Source: Ichthyophis bannanicus
Lineage: Eukaryota > Chordata > Amphibia > Gymnophiona > Ichthyophiidae
Length of the DNA stretch: 64,000 nucleotides
NCBI GenBank assembly: GCA_033557465.1
Contig: CM066032.1
Coordinates: forward strand, 59,556,955-59,620,954
Reading direction: 5' to 3'
A program made the translations under genes and the position numbers. Positions 11,018 through 22,268 of the stretch are shown piece after piece. Below the pieces are notes generated by a model that was not told the origin of the DNA, did no database searches, and worked only from the letters and a program-made list of their open reading frames with translations. The stretch's first letter is position 1. Each line of letters begins with the position of its first letter.

Positions 11018-11622
11018 ATTTTAGAAGACATGCACTTGATGTACAAGGCAAAACATCCAAAAAACATCAAGGACGTTTAGGTTTAGGCCTGAGTTTGGAA
11101 ATATGGACGTCCTTGAAATGGATGGTTGCATGAGCGGCCACATAGACATCCCTGCTGGAAAAACGGAGGTTGGGGACATCTAGTTCATGCTACTTTGCAT
11201 ACGGGGACATCCATCGGCGTGGCAAAATGAAAACAAGAGCCCTTATTCCCAGTCAGTGTTCGCTGTCAACATGGAAACGACAGAGGATATAAGTATACCC
11301 TCTTTCTCCATGGCCTCCGAATGTTTGGCTGCCAAAATGAGCACTTTGCCGATGCCTATTTGTGCCTGGAATAGGTATAAACCTGGATGTGGCTCAGGAC
11401 GTGCAGGGTATATATGAGATTGGGCAAGAACATCCATGTTCTTAGGACCGCTCCAGACACGCCTTCACCATGCCCTTGTTCCAGCCTAAATGTCCCTCCT
11501 GCCAGGGATGTGTATAAGCTTGGCTTCTAAAATGGCTCCAGGGTCATCTCCATGCTTTGGACGTCTATATGCCGGTTTCAGACGTCCACAGCACAAATAG
11601 AGCTTCTAAAATACCACCCTAT
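11018..11622. mobile_element. Possible MITE rich in gacgtcc motifs
   Basis: The interval starts ggattttagaagacatgc and ends gagcttctaaaatacc, so attttagaag forms short inverted ends about 585 bp apart. Internally gacgtcc / gacatcc motifs recur on both strands. There is no coding content and no clear target duplication, so this is a weak structural call. Confidence 0.35.
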
Positions 11623-13875
11623 ATCTGTATACTGCTGCTGCTGGTGTTTTCTTCCTGCATCACATCGCCAGTGGTTTTATGTGTCTCGTCACTGATGTTA
11701 TTTTTCAGGTCCTGATTCTCCTGCTGTGTGTTGCAGTTCTTCTGTTTCATTGTTCAATAAGTTTTGCCTTGTTTTTGTTGGGCTGCTATGCTTTTTTTTT
11801 CCCATCCTCGCCTCTACGGTTTGGATTGCAGTTACTGTTTTTTTGATGTTGCCATCCTCAGCGGTTTTGTTTTGTTTTTCACATTGGAAAGTTATGATTA
11901 GACCTTTCCTCCAAGGACGTCGTTTGATGGCCTCTGTGCTGTTCAATGGTAGAGATGCTGCTCTAGAGGGACTCGATATTCTTTCCAGTGCATGCTTTTG
12001 ATCACAGTGTGTGCTAGTGACACTGAAATCCATGGACTGCTACTTCAACTGAAATAATCCAATTTGTGATGAACAGGGACTTTTATATGTATATGTACAG
12101 CACTGTGTATGCCTTGTAGCACTGTATAATCAGTGATCAACAGTAGTAGAAATAGTGTAATGTCCTCTGGACTCTGAAATGCTTTTCCATTTGTACATAG
12201 CTACTGCATGACATGCTTGTCATATCAGAAACTATTTTACAGTTCAAGTTAAAAAAAATCAACCTTGACACAATCCTTTCTACACAATAGATTCACACTC
12301 AGTAAATTTTTCCTTTTGACGTTTTCTTGATTGTGGATCGCCTAAAAAAAAATAAAAAAATTGATTAGCTGGCTATTTTTGATAAGCAGTCAGGAGTGTG
12401 ACTACAGCACAGAATGTAAATCTTGGGGATAATTTTAGCAGCATTCCCACGTCTTAAAAAGCAGCATTGACACATGTAAATTGGCTTGCACATACAAATG
12501 TCATTTTAGAACAGGCTTTTTTCTGACGTGGGAATGCTTATTGCATTTATCTTCCCTAGGGAAGCAGTGGGAGAGGGGAAAGGAATGGTTTGGGAGGGCC
12601 TACAATGTAGACCTGGATTCGCCTTTTCATATAGGGCATCCACGTCTCAATGAAAATCTTTAGACGTTGGTATTTACACCTGCCCCCAGACATGAATAAG
12701 TGCCTACTGGCAGGGGCAGCTGTGAATGCTGACATGAGGGCAACCATTGGCTACCTTGATCCTCGGTACTCCCCCTCATGCCATTCCCAGATTCTACTTC
12801 TTCCTCCACCCAGTGTCCAAGCGCCCTCACCCCGAAGAAGCCTTGATTCCCCCCCCCCCCACCACCCACTCTAAAGCAGCCTCATCCCCCTCCCCACCAG
12901 AGCAGCTCCAATCCCTAATCTTCCCCCAGAAGCACAGCAGCAAGCCCCCCTCCACAGGCAATTCCGATCCCCTTCCCCCTAAGGTCCAACACAATACCCT
13001 CTACCTGACTCCCCCCCCCCCACCCGACTTCCTCAGTCTCCAACCCCGGGCTTACCCAGGATCATCAGCAGACAGTGGGAAAAGGAACTATGTGCAGTTG
13101 CTTCTGCTCAGCACACAGTAAGATCCAAAATAACACCAATGACCCCTAGCAGTAATCTGGCAGTACTGCAAAGGAAGGAAAGGGAAATGGATTTAGCTCA
13201 TGCCTTTCTCAGAAGTTCAAGGCGAGCTACATTCAGGTGCCGTAGGTATTTTCCCATCTCCAGAGGGCTTACAATCTAAGTTTGTACCTGAGGCACTGGA
13301 GGGATTTCCGCGAGATTACCTCTAGGGATCATCATGCCATTGTCCACTAATAACCCCTGCTAAACCCAAGATTGGGGAATGGGGATTGTGAGTACGTGGG
13401 CCACTCAAGGATCCATTTATGGGGGGTTGTAGTTGGGGGGGGGGGTCAGGTAGAGGGCATTGTGTTGCAAGGGGGGCCTTGAGGGGGAGAAGAATAGGAG
13501 ATGCCTGGGCAGAGGAGACTGACTTCTGCGCTTCTGGATGGGAGATGGGGGAATTATAGCTGTTTTGATAAGGATGGGGAGGATCGAGGCTCCTTCAGGG
13601 GGAGAAGTCTGGGAGGTATCTGAGGTCAGCGCAGTCAACTGTGCCAGAGCAATGATTTTAAGGACTGCTCCCATGCCTAGGTGGGAGTTGGGTTCCATGG
13701 CTTTTTTGCACCATGTTGCTTCCTAAAATTGCTGCTCCTACTAGACTGTGAAGTGGCATATTGGTTCAGTCCTGCATCAGTTTTACAAGGGGATCTACGT
13801 TTGGAAGAAGCTATACTGTCATAATTCTCCACGGCCTGATATGGACTTGTGAACTGCCCTCTCTACATCCTTTCT
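11623..13875. other. Unassigned DNA with C/G homopolymers and SINE scraps
   Basis: I recognise no gene. At 12440-12540 a short foldback (gcattcccacgtct / gacgtgggaatgc) brackets about 70 bp that resembles 690-780. C-runs lie near 12850 and 13010 and a G-run near 13436; proline-rich frames there are low-complexity artefacts. At about 13185-13320 a minus-strand SINE body/tail scrap (gagggcttacaatctaag) is visible. Confidence 0.4.
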
Positions 13876-14570
13876 GAAATGACGATGGCAAAAGCTGGAA
13901 GGGTGCTTAGTTGCATAGGGAATGGAATGACCAACAAAAAAAAGGAGGAGATAGTGCCTCTGTATAAGTCTTTGGTGTGACCTCATTTGGAGTATTGTGT
14001 TTAATTCTGGAGACCACACCTTTAAAAATATATAAACAGGTTGGAGTCGGTGCAGAGGATGGCTACTAAAACAGTTAGTTGTCTTCATTATAAAGCATCT
14101 GACAGACTTAAGGATATTAATATGTATACTTTAGAGGAAAGGCAGGATAATGGTGATATGATTTAGATGCTAAAAGAACCTCCATGGCATAAATGCACAG
14201 GAGGAGAGCCTCTTTTGGTTGAAAGCAAGCTATGCTATAAGGGGAAGTAGGATGAGGGTGAAAGGGGATAAGAGTAATATGTGGAAATATTTCTTTACGG
14301 AAAGAGTGGTAGATGCTTGGAATAGTCTCCCAGTGGAAGTGGTAGAGATGAGGACAATATCTGAATTCAAAAAAGCATGGGACAAACACAGAGGATCTCT
14401 AAAGTCAAAAACAGGACTGTTGTAGTGGTTGATATGGAAGGGCAGTACATAGTACATGACGGCAGATAAAGACCAGCATGGTCCATCCAGTCTGCCCAGC
14501 AAGGCGGTAAGAGTAGGTGCAGTTTTTCTTTTGGTCTTTTTCTGCTGTCACGTTTCTATGTTTCTGGATA
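13876..14570 (+). pseudogene. CR1-like LINE family 1, 3' fragment
   Basis: Aligns with 5045-5660 of the nested family-1 copy: acggcaaaagctagaaggatg-type DNA, the C-terminal domain (MWKYFFTERVVDAWNSLPVEVVEM at 14278-14350, shown here as its YFFTERVVDAWNSLPVEVV core) and the tail cacgtttctatgtttct. It carries an extra ~90 bp in the 3' UTR (gtacatgacggcagataaag onward). Several stops interrupt it. From 14570 to 14764 is a ggatattcag-type repeat I cannot classify. Confidence 0.8.
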
Positions 14571-14764
14571 TTCAGAGCCGGTATTGGGATAGTGGCTGGC
14601 GCCTAATATCCAGGCATATTCGGACAGCCAATCTAATAAAGACTGCTTTTTTGCTATCTTGAAGTACATGGATAGTTATCTGGATAGAAGACTGAACATT
14701 GCTGCTATCCAGGCAACATTAGAATATAACATATGCCATCGTGGGAGACCAAATATCAATGGAG

Positions 14765-15686
14765 CCCAGTATCCTGTTTCCAGCAGTGGCCAATCCAGGT
14801 CACAAGTACTTGTCAGGTAGCCAAAACGTAGATAGCCCCCTTTAATAATAGTTTATGGACGCCCAGTGTGCAGCGGCGGCCAAGAAAGCAAATAGAATGC
14901 TAGGTATCATAAGGAAAGGGATGGAGAATAAAACAAAGGATATTATAATGTCTCTGTATCGCTCCATGGTACGACCGCACCTTGAATATTGTGTGCAATT
15001 CTGGTCACCGTATCTTAAAAAGGACATAGAGTTATTAGAAAAAGTACAGAGAAGAGCCACCAAATTGGTGAAGGGGATGGAAGGCTACTCCTATGAAGAG
15101 AGGCTAAAAAGGTTAGGGCTCTTTAACCTGGAAAAGAGACAGCTGAGGGGAGATATGATAGAGGTCTATAAATTAATGAACGGAGTGGAACGGGTAAACA
15201 TAGATCAATTGTTTGCCTTATCAGAATATAGAAAGACTAGGGGACATGTAATGAAGCTACAGGGTAAACTATTTAAGACAAATAAGAGAAAATATTTTTT
15301 CACTCAACGTGTAATCAAATTCTGGAATCTGTTACCGGAGGATGTAGTAAGGGCTGTTAGTATAGCTGGGTTTAAAAAGGTTTGGACAAGTTCCTGGAGG
15401 AAAGGTCCATAAACCACTATTAAAAAGGGACCCAGGATATCAATGCTTGACCCAGTACAAGCATTGTGGAACCTGTGTCTTTTGGGGATATTGCTAGGTA
15501 CGCATGACCTAGATTGGCCACTGTTGGAAACAGGATACTGGGCTTGATGGACCTCGGTCTGACCCAGTATGGCATGTCTTATGTTCTTATGTTTCCTCCA
15601 GGAACTTATCCAAACCTCTTTTAAACCCAGCTACACTAACAGTTTTACTACATCCAGCATTTTATTACGTGTTGGGTGAAAAAATA
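14765..15686 (-). mobile_element. CR1 family 2, minus-strand 3' UTR split by a sister copy
   Basis: Minus-strand family-2 3' UTR occurs at 14765-14853 (complement of ggccactgctggaaacagga to tccataaac) and at 15594-15686 (complement of the C-terminal codons and aaacctcttttaaacccagc). Between them sits a plus-strand copy. The two minus blocks are adjacent in other copies (36620-36740), so the plus copy inserted here. The right end is cut by the DIRS at 15687. Confidence 0.65.
14854..15593 (+). pseudogene. CR1 family 2 3' fragment inserted in family 2
   Basis: An open plus frame (14855-15412, 185 aa) encodes the RT C-terminal domain from [18 protein letters not shown] through [18 protein letters not shown] to [18 protein letters not shown]. 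The usual family-2 3' UTR follows and ends cttatgttcttatg. This piece has no premature stop, so it is among the better-preserved family-2 fragments, but it lacks EN and the RT palm. Confidence 0.82.
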
Positions 15687-16088
15687 TCTCCAGGAACAAG
15701 CAGGAATGTGATCTTCACATATGGGTGATGTCCCCCGTGCGGGAACACTCCCCAGCATCCAATAGGAATGTTTTTGGGAGCATCCCTCTACGCATGCATG
15801 CCTTCCTTACCGCTTTCGCAGCAACTCTCCTCAGTCAACTTTTTTCCGTGGAACCATTAGGACATCATCCTCTTCCCTCTGGTAAAATTCATCTAAGTGC
15901 CTTCAGGTACATCATGCTTTGCCTCCTGTCAATCCAGTGCCATACTGGAATGCCACGTCTCTTTTTCCCTTTTTGAGTTTCTTTTATTTTTTCATTAATT
16001 TTTCCTTCACTTGTGGTATTGCTGCTTCCTTGCCTGGTCTAAGCCACCATTACTTCTTTTGATTTTGCCTCTGTGGTCTTCTCAGATA

Positions 16089-17572
16089 TGGAGAAACCAC
16101 AGAGCGGTTTTAAAAAATGTACTAAGTGCCAAAACACTGTCTTTGCACAGATAAGCACGACTGGTGATAAAAGTGCTTGGGCCTGGACCATGATGCTTCG
16201 GCTTGCCCTCTGTGTCAACAAATGACGAGGAGGGGACTTAAAAACCGTGAACAACAACGGGGAAAACTGTTTCCATCAGTCTCAGCCATTTCAGCACACT
16301 CTTCAGTTGCCTCCATACCGTCACCGGCATCCACCTCGTGGCATGGTTCCCATACATCCTCGAAGCCCAAACATAGCAGCAAACACAAGTACTCCACAGA
16401 GGCAGAACAGGTATCGAAGACTTCCGACACCAATTCTCGGCATTTGCACCAACACTCTCCAACAGGGGAACTGGACTTGGACCAGCCAGCTGGGAGGATA
16501 CTTCCTCCAAAGCATTAGAGGGGCTCTGGGATACTCCCAAGGCATCATCCTCTGCGGAGCTCCCGGTGCCAAGGTCTGGAACGGTGGCTCACTGCCCCAT
16601 ACAGGAATCCACCCAGACACTCCAGTCTCCCTCGACCAGCGGGTGCTGGCTATCAAGTGGACTCTGGATGCTAAACTAGCAGCAGTAGTACCATGGACCT
16701 CAAGGCCTTGGGATCTCGAGACCTGAAACCCGACCTCTGTGTTGGTGTAGCGAGGCACTCCGAGGCATTGCTCACAGAACTGGCTCTAGGGTTGATACCC
16801 CCATTAGAGCCCATGGATGCACCTGTATTGGGGAGACAAAGGATCTGGTATACCACTGGCGGAAGAATAAAAGATTGAGCCCCGATGCATTTTGGCTACA
16901 AGAGCCTTCTTCAGGGAAAGAGACTTCAAAAATCACAATAAAAACATAAATAAATATATAATAAACTAAAACAATGCAAAATGTTGATGCTTCCAAGCAG
17001 TTATGCTAGCATCCAGAATCAACTCCTACATGCTTTACATGGATATGTTTTTGAGAGATGTAGCTAAAGATCTAGCTGAGTTCTCCACGCAGTTACCACC
17101 TGACAAGCAAGGTCCATATCACGCCTTGGTCAATCATAGTCAGAATACCTCAAAATTCCTCACTAGGGGCTGCCTTTGAGTCCATCAGTAGGGCAGCAGC
17201 AGTGTATCTAGGAGCCAGAAGAATGGCTTGGCTGCAAGCGTCAGACCTTGAATAATGGGTTCAAGATATACTTGCTCACATTCCCTGTACAGCAGGGGTG
17301 TCAAACTCCAGTCCTGGAGGGCCGCAAACCAGTCAGGGTATCCCTAATGAATATGCATGAGACATATTTGCTTACAATGGGGGCAGTGCATGCAAATATA
17401 TCTAATGAATATTCATTAGGGGCATCCTGAAAACCAGACTGGTTTGTGGCCCTCCAGGACTGGAGTTTGAGACCCCTGCTATACAGGGAAGAACCTCTTT
17501 GGAAAGGGGTGGCAAGAAAAGGCTGGTGAGATAGAGACGGATGATCTCAGTCTGAAACACCTGTCTTGAAAG
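16089..17572 (+). pseudogene. DIRS copy B gag remnant
   Basis: The start atggagaaaccacagagcgg encodes MEKPQSGFKKCTKCQNTV, matching the cysteine-rich gag N-terminus of the intact DIRS (SGFKRCGQCDRN). Frame breaks follow. Later blocks are recognisable as gag-like DNA (SRMAWLQASDLE-type codons near 17220). The MITE at 17293 interrupts it. Around 16860-17020 an extra A/T-rich block of about 150 bp has no counterpart in the other copies. Confidence 0.65.
17293..17478. mobile_element. hAT-type MITE, 186 bp, with 8-bp TSD
   Basis: Inverted ends caggggtgtcaaactccagt and its complement (actggagtttgagacccctg) match at all but one base over 20 nt, and the similarity continues for about 45 nt. The flanks are ctgtacag (17285-17292) and ctatacag (17479-17486), an 8-bp duplication with one mismatch. 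CAGGGGT ends and 8-bp duplications are typical of hAT elements. It has no coding capacity and lies in decayed DIRS gag. Confidence 0.88.
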
Positions 17573-19835
17573 ATGGCTGATCCAACTAAGAAGACTTCTT
17601 CCAAAAAGCCCTTCTACCCCAGGAAGAAGAGATACTACCCTTCCTTCCCTCCATATTCCTCTTATCAGCCTCATTGGAAGCAGCAAGGGCCACGTCAGCT
17701 TAGGCAGCCTAAAGCACCAAAGCCTCAACCAGCTCCCCAGGTCCAGCCTACAACTGCTTATGACTGCTTCCTCGAGGGCATAGCCAGTCTACCCCTACAG
17801 GACCCCCTTCCCTCCCACATTGCAGGAAGGTTAGTCCACTTTGCCCACAGATTGCCCCTCATTACATCAGAACACTGGACTCTCAGGGTTGTAACTTTGG
17901 GATATCATCTCAACTTCCAGAACCTGCCCCCCATTTCTTCATAAGGGAGTTCCCCATGGATCCTCTGCATGCCAGCATGTTTCAGCAAGAGATAGTCACT
18001 CTGCTAGAACAGGGAGCCATACAGGAAGTTCCACCCCTAACAAGGGCTCAGGATTTACTCCCGTTATTTTCTCATCCCCAAAAAGACAGGGGAGGGGGTC
18101 GTTTCAGGCCTATCCTGGTCTTCAGGAATCTCAACAAGTTCCTGGTGCAGGAAAAGTTCAAGATGGTTTCGCTAGGAGCCCTACTTTCTTACTTTCAGGA
18201 GAAAGACTGGTTCTGCTCTCTAGATCTCAAGAATTCCTACCCTCACATCCTCATACATCCCTCTCACAGAAAGTACCTCCGCTTCCTGTTTCTGGGTCTG
18301 CACCAAGAGCTTTTACAAAGTGTCTGGCAGTAATAGCAGCCTGCCTCCACACACTGGGCATCTTCGTCTTCCTTTACTTAGGCGACTGGCTAATCAGGGG
18401 CGATTCCCCTTGCGCAGTGACCATATCTGTCCAACACACCATTTTGGTGCTTCAGCATCTGGGCTTTGTGGTCAACTACCCAAAGTCCCATCTCACTCCA
18501 ACTCAAAAACTAGAGTTCATAGAGGGGCACTTCTGGACACTATGCAAGCTCGAGCCTTCCTTCCAGGAGAACGGCTCCACCACCTCATTGAGCTGGCATC
18601 TCATTGCCAAAGCCAGTCTCGCATCAGGGCAAGGGACATGCTTCGTCTATTGGGGCACGTGGCCTCCACAGTCCATGTCATTCCGCATGTTCACTTTCAT
18701 ATATGTGTCCAGCGCAGTGGACTCTCCGCTCAGTAGAAGCAATCAGTGGGCCATCTTACGGACAAGATCATCATCACGCCCTCAAGTGGTGGTGTACCAC
18801 TCAAAACCTTCTTGTCAGGTTATCTTTTTGGATGTCTGCACCGAAGTGTACCCTGATGACAAATGTTTCCATACAGGGCTGGGGGGCTCACCTTGAGGAC
18901 CTTACGACACAAGGCCTCTGGTCCCCCAGGGATGCCTCCTACCACATCAACCTGAGGGAGATGTGGCCTAGTGGTTGGGACAAGTTACCTCAGGCCAGAA
19001 GGCCAGGGGTTCAAATCCCACTAAAGGACAGCAACCTTGGGCCAGAAGGACTAGGGTTTCTAGTCCCACAGGTGCTCCTTTTGGTCTTGGGCAAACCACT
19101 TAACCCTCCATTGCACATGTTCCCTGTAAAATAGTTATCTCCATGTTATAATGTCCTGTTCAACATAATTCAAGTTTGTTCAATGCAAACCACCTTGACA
19201 TCATGAAAGGTGGTATATAAGATATGTTAAATAAACCTCTTGAAACTCAGGGCAATTTCCAATGCCCTTCATGTGTTATGTCCTCAGTAGACCAGACAAT
19301 CGGTACTCAATCAGACTGATACCCAGGTAGCCATGTATTACATCAACAAACAAGGGGGAACTGGTTCTCAAGTCCTTTGTAGGGAGACAATCCCCCTCTG
19401 GTCCTTCAATGGATGCTTCTTCAAGCAGTTTACATTCCAGGGAAGCTGAATGTGCTGACAGACAAACTGAGTTGAGTTCTTCAACCACACAAACAGACTC
19501 TACATTGAGAAACAGTGCAGCACATCTTTTGATTATAGGGAACTCCCATCAACGACCTCTTTGCTACTCCAATGAATGCCCAGCTTCCTCAGTTCTGTTC
19601 CAGATTCTCGTCGCCACAGAACCAAGCCTTAGATGTGTTTCTCCTTCATTGAGGTTAGGGACTGTTTTACGCATTCCCACCCATTTCATTGATACTGAAG
19701 ACCCTCTTCAAACTGCAGTTAGACAGGGGAATGATGATTCTCATCATCCCATTTTGGCTGCGTCAACCATGGTTTCCCCTGCTCCTTCGACTAGCGCAAC
19801 AAAAACCTCTCAGTCTCAGAACTAGTGCTCGCTCC
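17573..19835 (+). pseudogene. DIRS copy B RT / RNase H remnant
   Basis: Plus frames 17573-17944, 17956-18333 and 18320-18896 encode RT blocks: GRFRPILVFRNLNKFLVQEKFKM, abbreviated to RNLNKFLVQEKFKM, WFCSLDLKNSYPHILIHPSH with the catalytic Asp, and, in another frame near 18370, FLYLGDWLI where YLDD is expected. RNase H blocks (WGAHLEDLTTQGLWSPRDAS, a degraded NKQGGTGSQVLC) flank the SINE. The loss of one catalytic Asp in YLGD and several frameshifts show it is dead. Confidence 0.8.
18954..19233 (+). repeat. tRNA-derived SINE, nearly complete
   Basis: The head holds a box A (gtggcctagtggttggga) and box B (ggttcaaatccc). The tail holds gcaaaccaccttgacatcat and aaaggtggtatataagatat, then an A/T end. 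The tail resembles L2-type LINE 3' ends, consistent with LINE-mediated mobilisation. Target site: DIRS RNase H codons atcaacct / cttgaaact, with aacct repeated at 19234-19238. Related copies: 297 (+), 10169 (-), 51890 (-), 57054 (-). Confidence 0.82.
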
Positions 19836-20650
19836 TTCAACCCAATTTGAGGACGCTCTTGTTGATGGTGTGACTGCTGAAAGCCTAGTCTTATCTTACC
19901 TAAATCTCCTGAAGTAAAGAATATCCTGTTGGCATCTAGGAAAGACTCTACTAAATGCGCTTACACATTAAAATGGTGCACATTTCCCTATGGTGCTCCC
20001 AGAGGGCTCTCAGCCCATTTACTTGCCCAGAGGAGTCTCTACTTCAGTATCTTCTCCATCTTTCTAAGGCAGGACCAAAGACAAATTCAGTTTGAGTCCA
20101 CCTTAGTGCCATTGCAGCCTCTCACCGTCCATTCAGCGGACAGCCCATCTCCATTCATACTCTGGTAGCATGCTTGATGTGCGGCCTTCTCTTAACAAGG
20201 CCACCAATAAGACTACCTCTGGTAGCCTGAGACCTTAATGTTGTCCTGGCTCTGCTGCCCACACCTCCCTTTGAACTCCTCACCTCAGCTTCACTGAAGT
20301 TTCTCACTTAGAAGGTTACCTTCTTGGCTGCTCTCAAATCAGCTCATTGTGCCAGTGAATTACGAGCTTTAGTGGATTATGCTCCTTACACGCGATTCCA
20401 CCATGATAATGGTCCTTTGGACCCATCCCAGGTTCCTTCCGAAGGTGGTCTCTCCTTTCTACCTCAGTTTCTCTTCCAACTTTTTTTCCGAGACCTCATT
20501 CTTCTTGAGCTGAAGCAACACTGCATAGCCTGAATTGCAAGAGAGCTCTAGCCTATTATTTGGACAGAACTAAAGTTCATCGACAGTCATCACAACCTTT
20601 TGTCTTGTTTGATCCAAGTCCCTGGAGTTTTGGAATTGAGCTTACTCTTA
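19836..20650 (+). pseudogene. DIRS copy B tyrosine recombinase remnant
   Basis: Broken plus-strand codons align with the YR of the intact DIRS: QYLLHLSKAGPKTNS, DLNVVLALLPTPPFELLT and ALKSAHCASELRALVDYAPYTRF. In the last block the catalytic Arg region SARRVSELQAL reads SAHCASELRAL, so the first catalytic Arg is lost. The HxxR and Tyr blocks are missing beyond 20640. From 20650 to 20880 I see nothing recognisable. Confidence 0.75.
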
Positions 20651-20880
20651 TAGGATTTTTCTCAGTCAGTTATTTACACCGGTTCAAAATTAAGATATGT
20701 ATCATAAACAATTATGCAGAGGACAAATGAGATTATGCTTTTTAGGATGTTGAAGCAGCTAGTAGATACCATACAGCGTATATCATAGTATAGAGTATTA
20801 GATTTGTATTTATCAACTCACATATTGTCCAGTGTTCGCACGAAGATTCAGCCGTGTTGTGATGAGATGCTTGGTTCCGA

Positions 20881-21900
20881 AGAAGATAGTTTTGTGTCCA
20901 CCTTTGTGCCATGCTTGAGGGCCATTCCAAAGGGCCCACTGGCGAGGCCCTCAGGCGTGGACCCGCCAGGCACAGGCATGCCCGATGGTCCTTCCTTTTA
21001 TTCCCTGAAGATTGCCCTGATTGGGCAGGAGGAGGCAGGAAAGCTGGCTCGTTTCAGTGGCAGCTGGCTCGACCCCAATCGGGGGAGCTGAGGCTGGATC
21101 AGGAGGGTGGCGGTGTCCAGTGTGCTAGTGCCCAATGGCGCTTCCTTTTATTCCCTGAAGATTGCCCCGATTGGGAATTAAGGCTGCTCCAAAGGTTCAT
21201 TGTCAGGGCGTCGGTGAGGTTTTCTCAAATGGTGCGTGCTGCCAGATGAGAAGTTCAGGTTGTACAACTGTCTCGTTGGTGTTTCAACCTTTTTGAGTTG
21301 GAGTGACAGTAATTGTGAGGTAGTTTGCTTGATGCTTGTCCCGATGGTAGGTGATCACTCTGAAGGGTAATTTTGGTTTGTATATGGTATTATTGCTCGC
21401 CCATGTGCCCCACCTAAGGGCTACGTCAAAGGGCCCTCTAGCGAGGCCCTCAGGTGCAGGCGTGCTTGCAGCGCACTGGGTTTTAAAGCTGAGATCGCCG
21501 CTGGAATTGATGATGCAGGAGGCGGTAGGCAGATTGTGCAGATCGCGTGCAGAGGGTTCTGAATGTGCTGGGGAGGTGAAGATGAAAGCGCACAGCGCCG
21601 GCTCACCTCAGATGTAGCTGCTGATGAAAGGGAGCACGATGTTCCTGTTTCTTGAGCCCCCGATGTGCTGTTTCTTGAGCCCCTGATGTGCTATTTCTTG
21701 AGCCCCCGATTTTACAGAGAGTAATTCTCTTGCAGTGTACTGGGTTTTAAAGCTGAGATCGCCGCTGGAATTAATGATGCAGGAGGCGGTAGACAGATCA
21801 TGCAGATCGTGTACAGAGAGTTCTGAATGTGCTGGGGAGGTGACTATGAAAGCGCACAGAGCCAGCTCACCTTAGATGTAGCTGCTGATGAAAGGAAGCA
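20881..21900 (+). repeat. Repeated leader of an L2-like LINE
   Basis: This non-coding block precedes the L2 RT remnant. It has two imperfect 42-bp palindromes (20914-20955 and 21413-21454), a cttccttttattccctgaag unit occurring twice (about 20990 and 21145), and a unit of roughly 170 bp occurring twice (21473-21640 and 21735-21905, starting gcactgggttttaaagctga). The same palindrome and similarly repeated units precede the other L2-like element at 58680. I infer a 5' UTR/promoter array. Confidence 0.55.
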
Positions 21901-22268
21901 TGACCTTTCTGCTACTTTTGACACTGTTGATCACCATCTTCTCCTCAATATCCTGTCCTAACTTGGATTTAGGATTCTGTCCTGTCCTGGTTTTCTTCCT
22001 ATCTCTCTCACCGCACTTTTAGTGTATGTTCTAGTGGATCCTCATCTATTGTTATCCTGCTTTCAGTCTGTGTATCCTAGAGCTCTGTCTTGGGACCTCT
22101 CCTTTTTTCTCTCTACACTCAGTAGCTTGGGGCACTCATCTTCTCCCATGCTTTTCAATATCATCTCTATGTTGATGACTCTCAGATCTACCTCCCTGTA
22201 CCTGAAATCTCTCTGGGAATCCAGGCTTGGATCTCTTGCCTACTTATCGGACATTAGTGCCTGGATAT

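Larger units (their letters stand above)
15687..20650 (+). mobile_element. DIRS1-like retrotransposon, copy B, decayed
   Basis: The left end starts ctccaggaacaagcaggaat then cacatatgggtgatg, the same terminal sequence as the intact DIRS at 24903-31032 (ctccaggaccaagcaggaag ... cttatgggtgacg). Gag, RT, RNase H and tyrosine recombinase remnants follow in DIRS order on the plus strand. A hAT MITE (17293-17478) and a SINE (18954-19233) are inserted. The 3' inverted repeat and internal complementary region are absent, so the copy is 3'-truncated. Confidence 0.8.

Noticed and set aside
12747..13121. Proline-rich 124-codon frame
   Set aside because: Produced by C-rich low-complexity DNA and homopolymers; no family match.
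18960..19010. Functional tRNA gene
   Set aside because: Box A and B are present but there is no cloverleaf with a proper anticodon arm; the sequence continues into a SINE body and tail.
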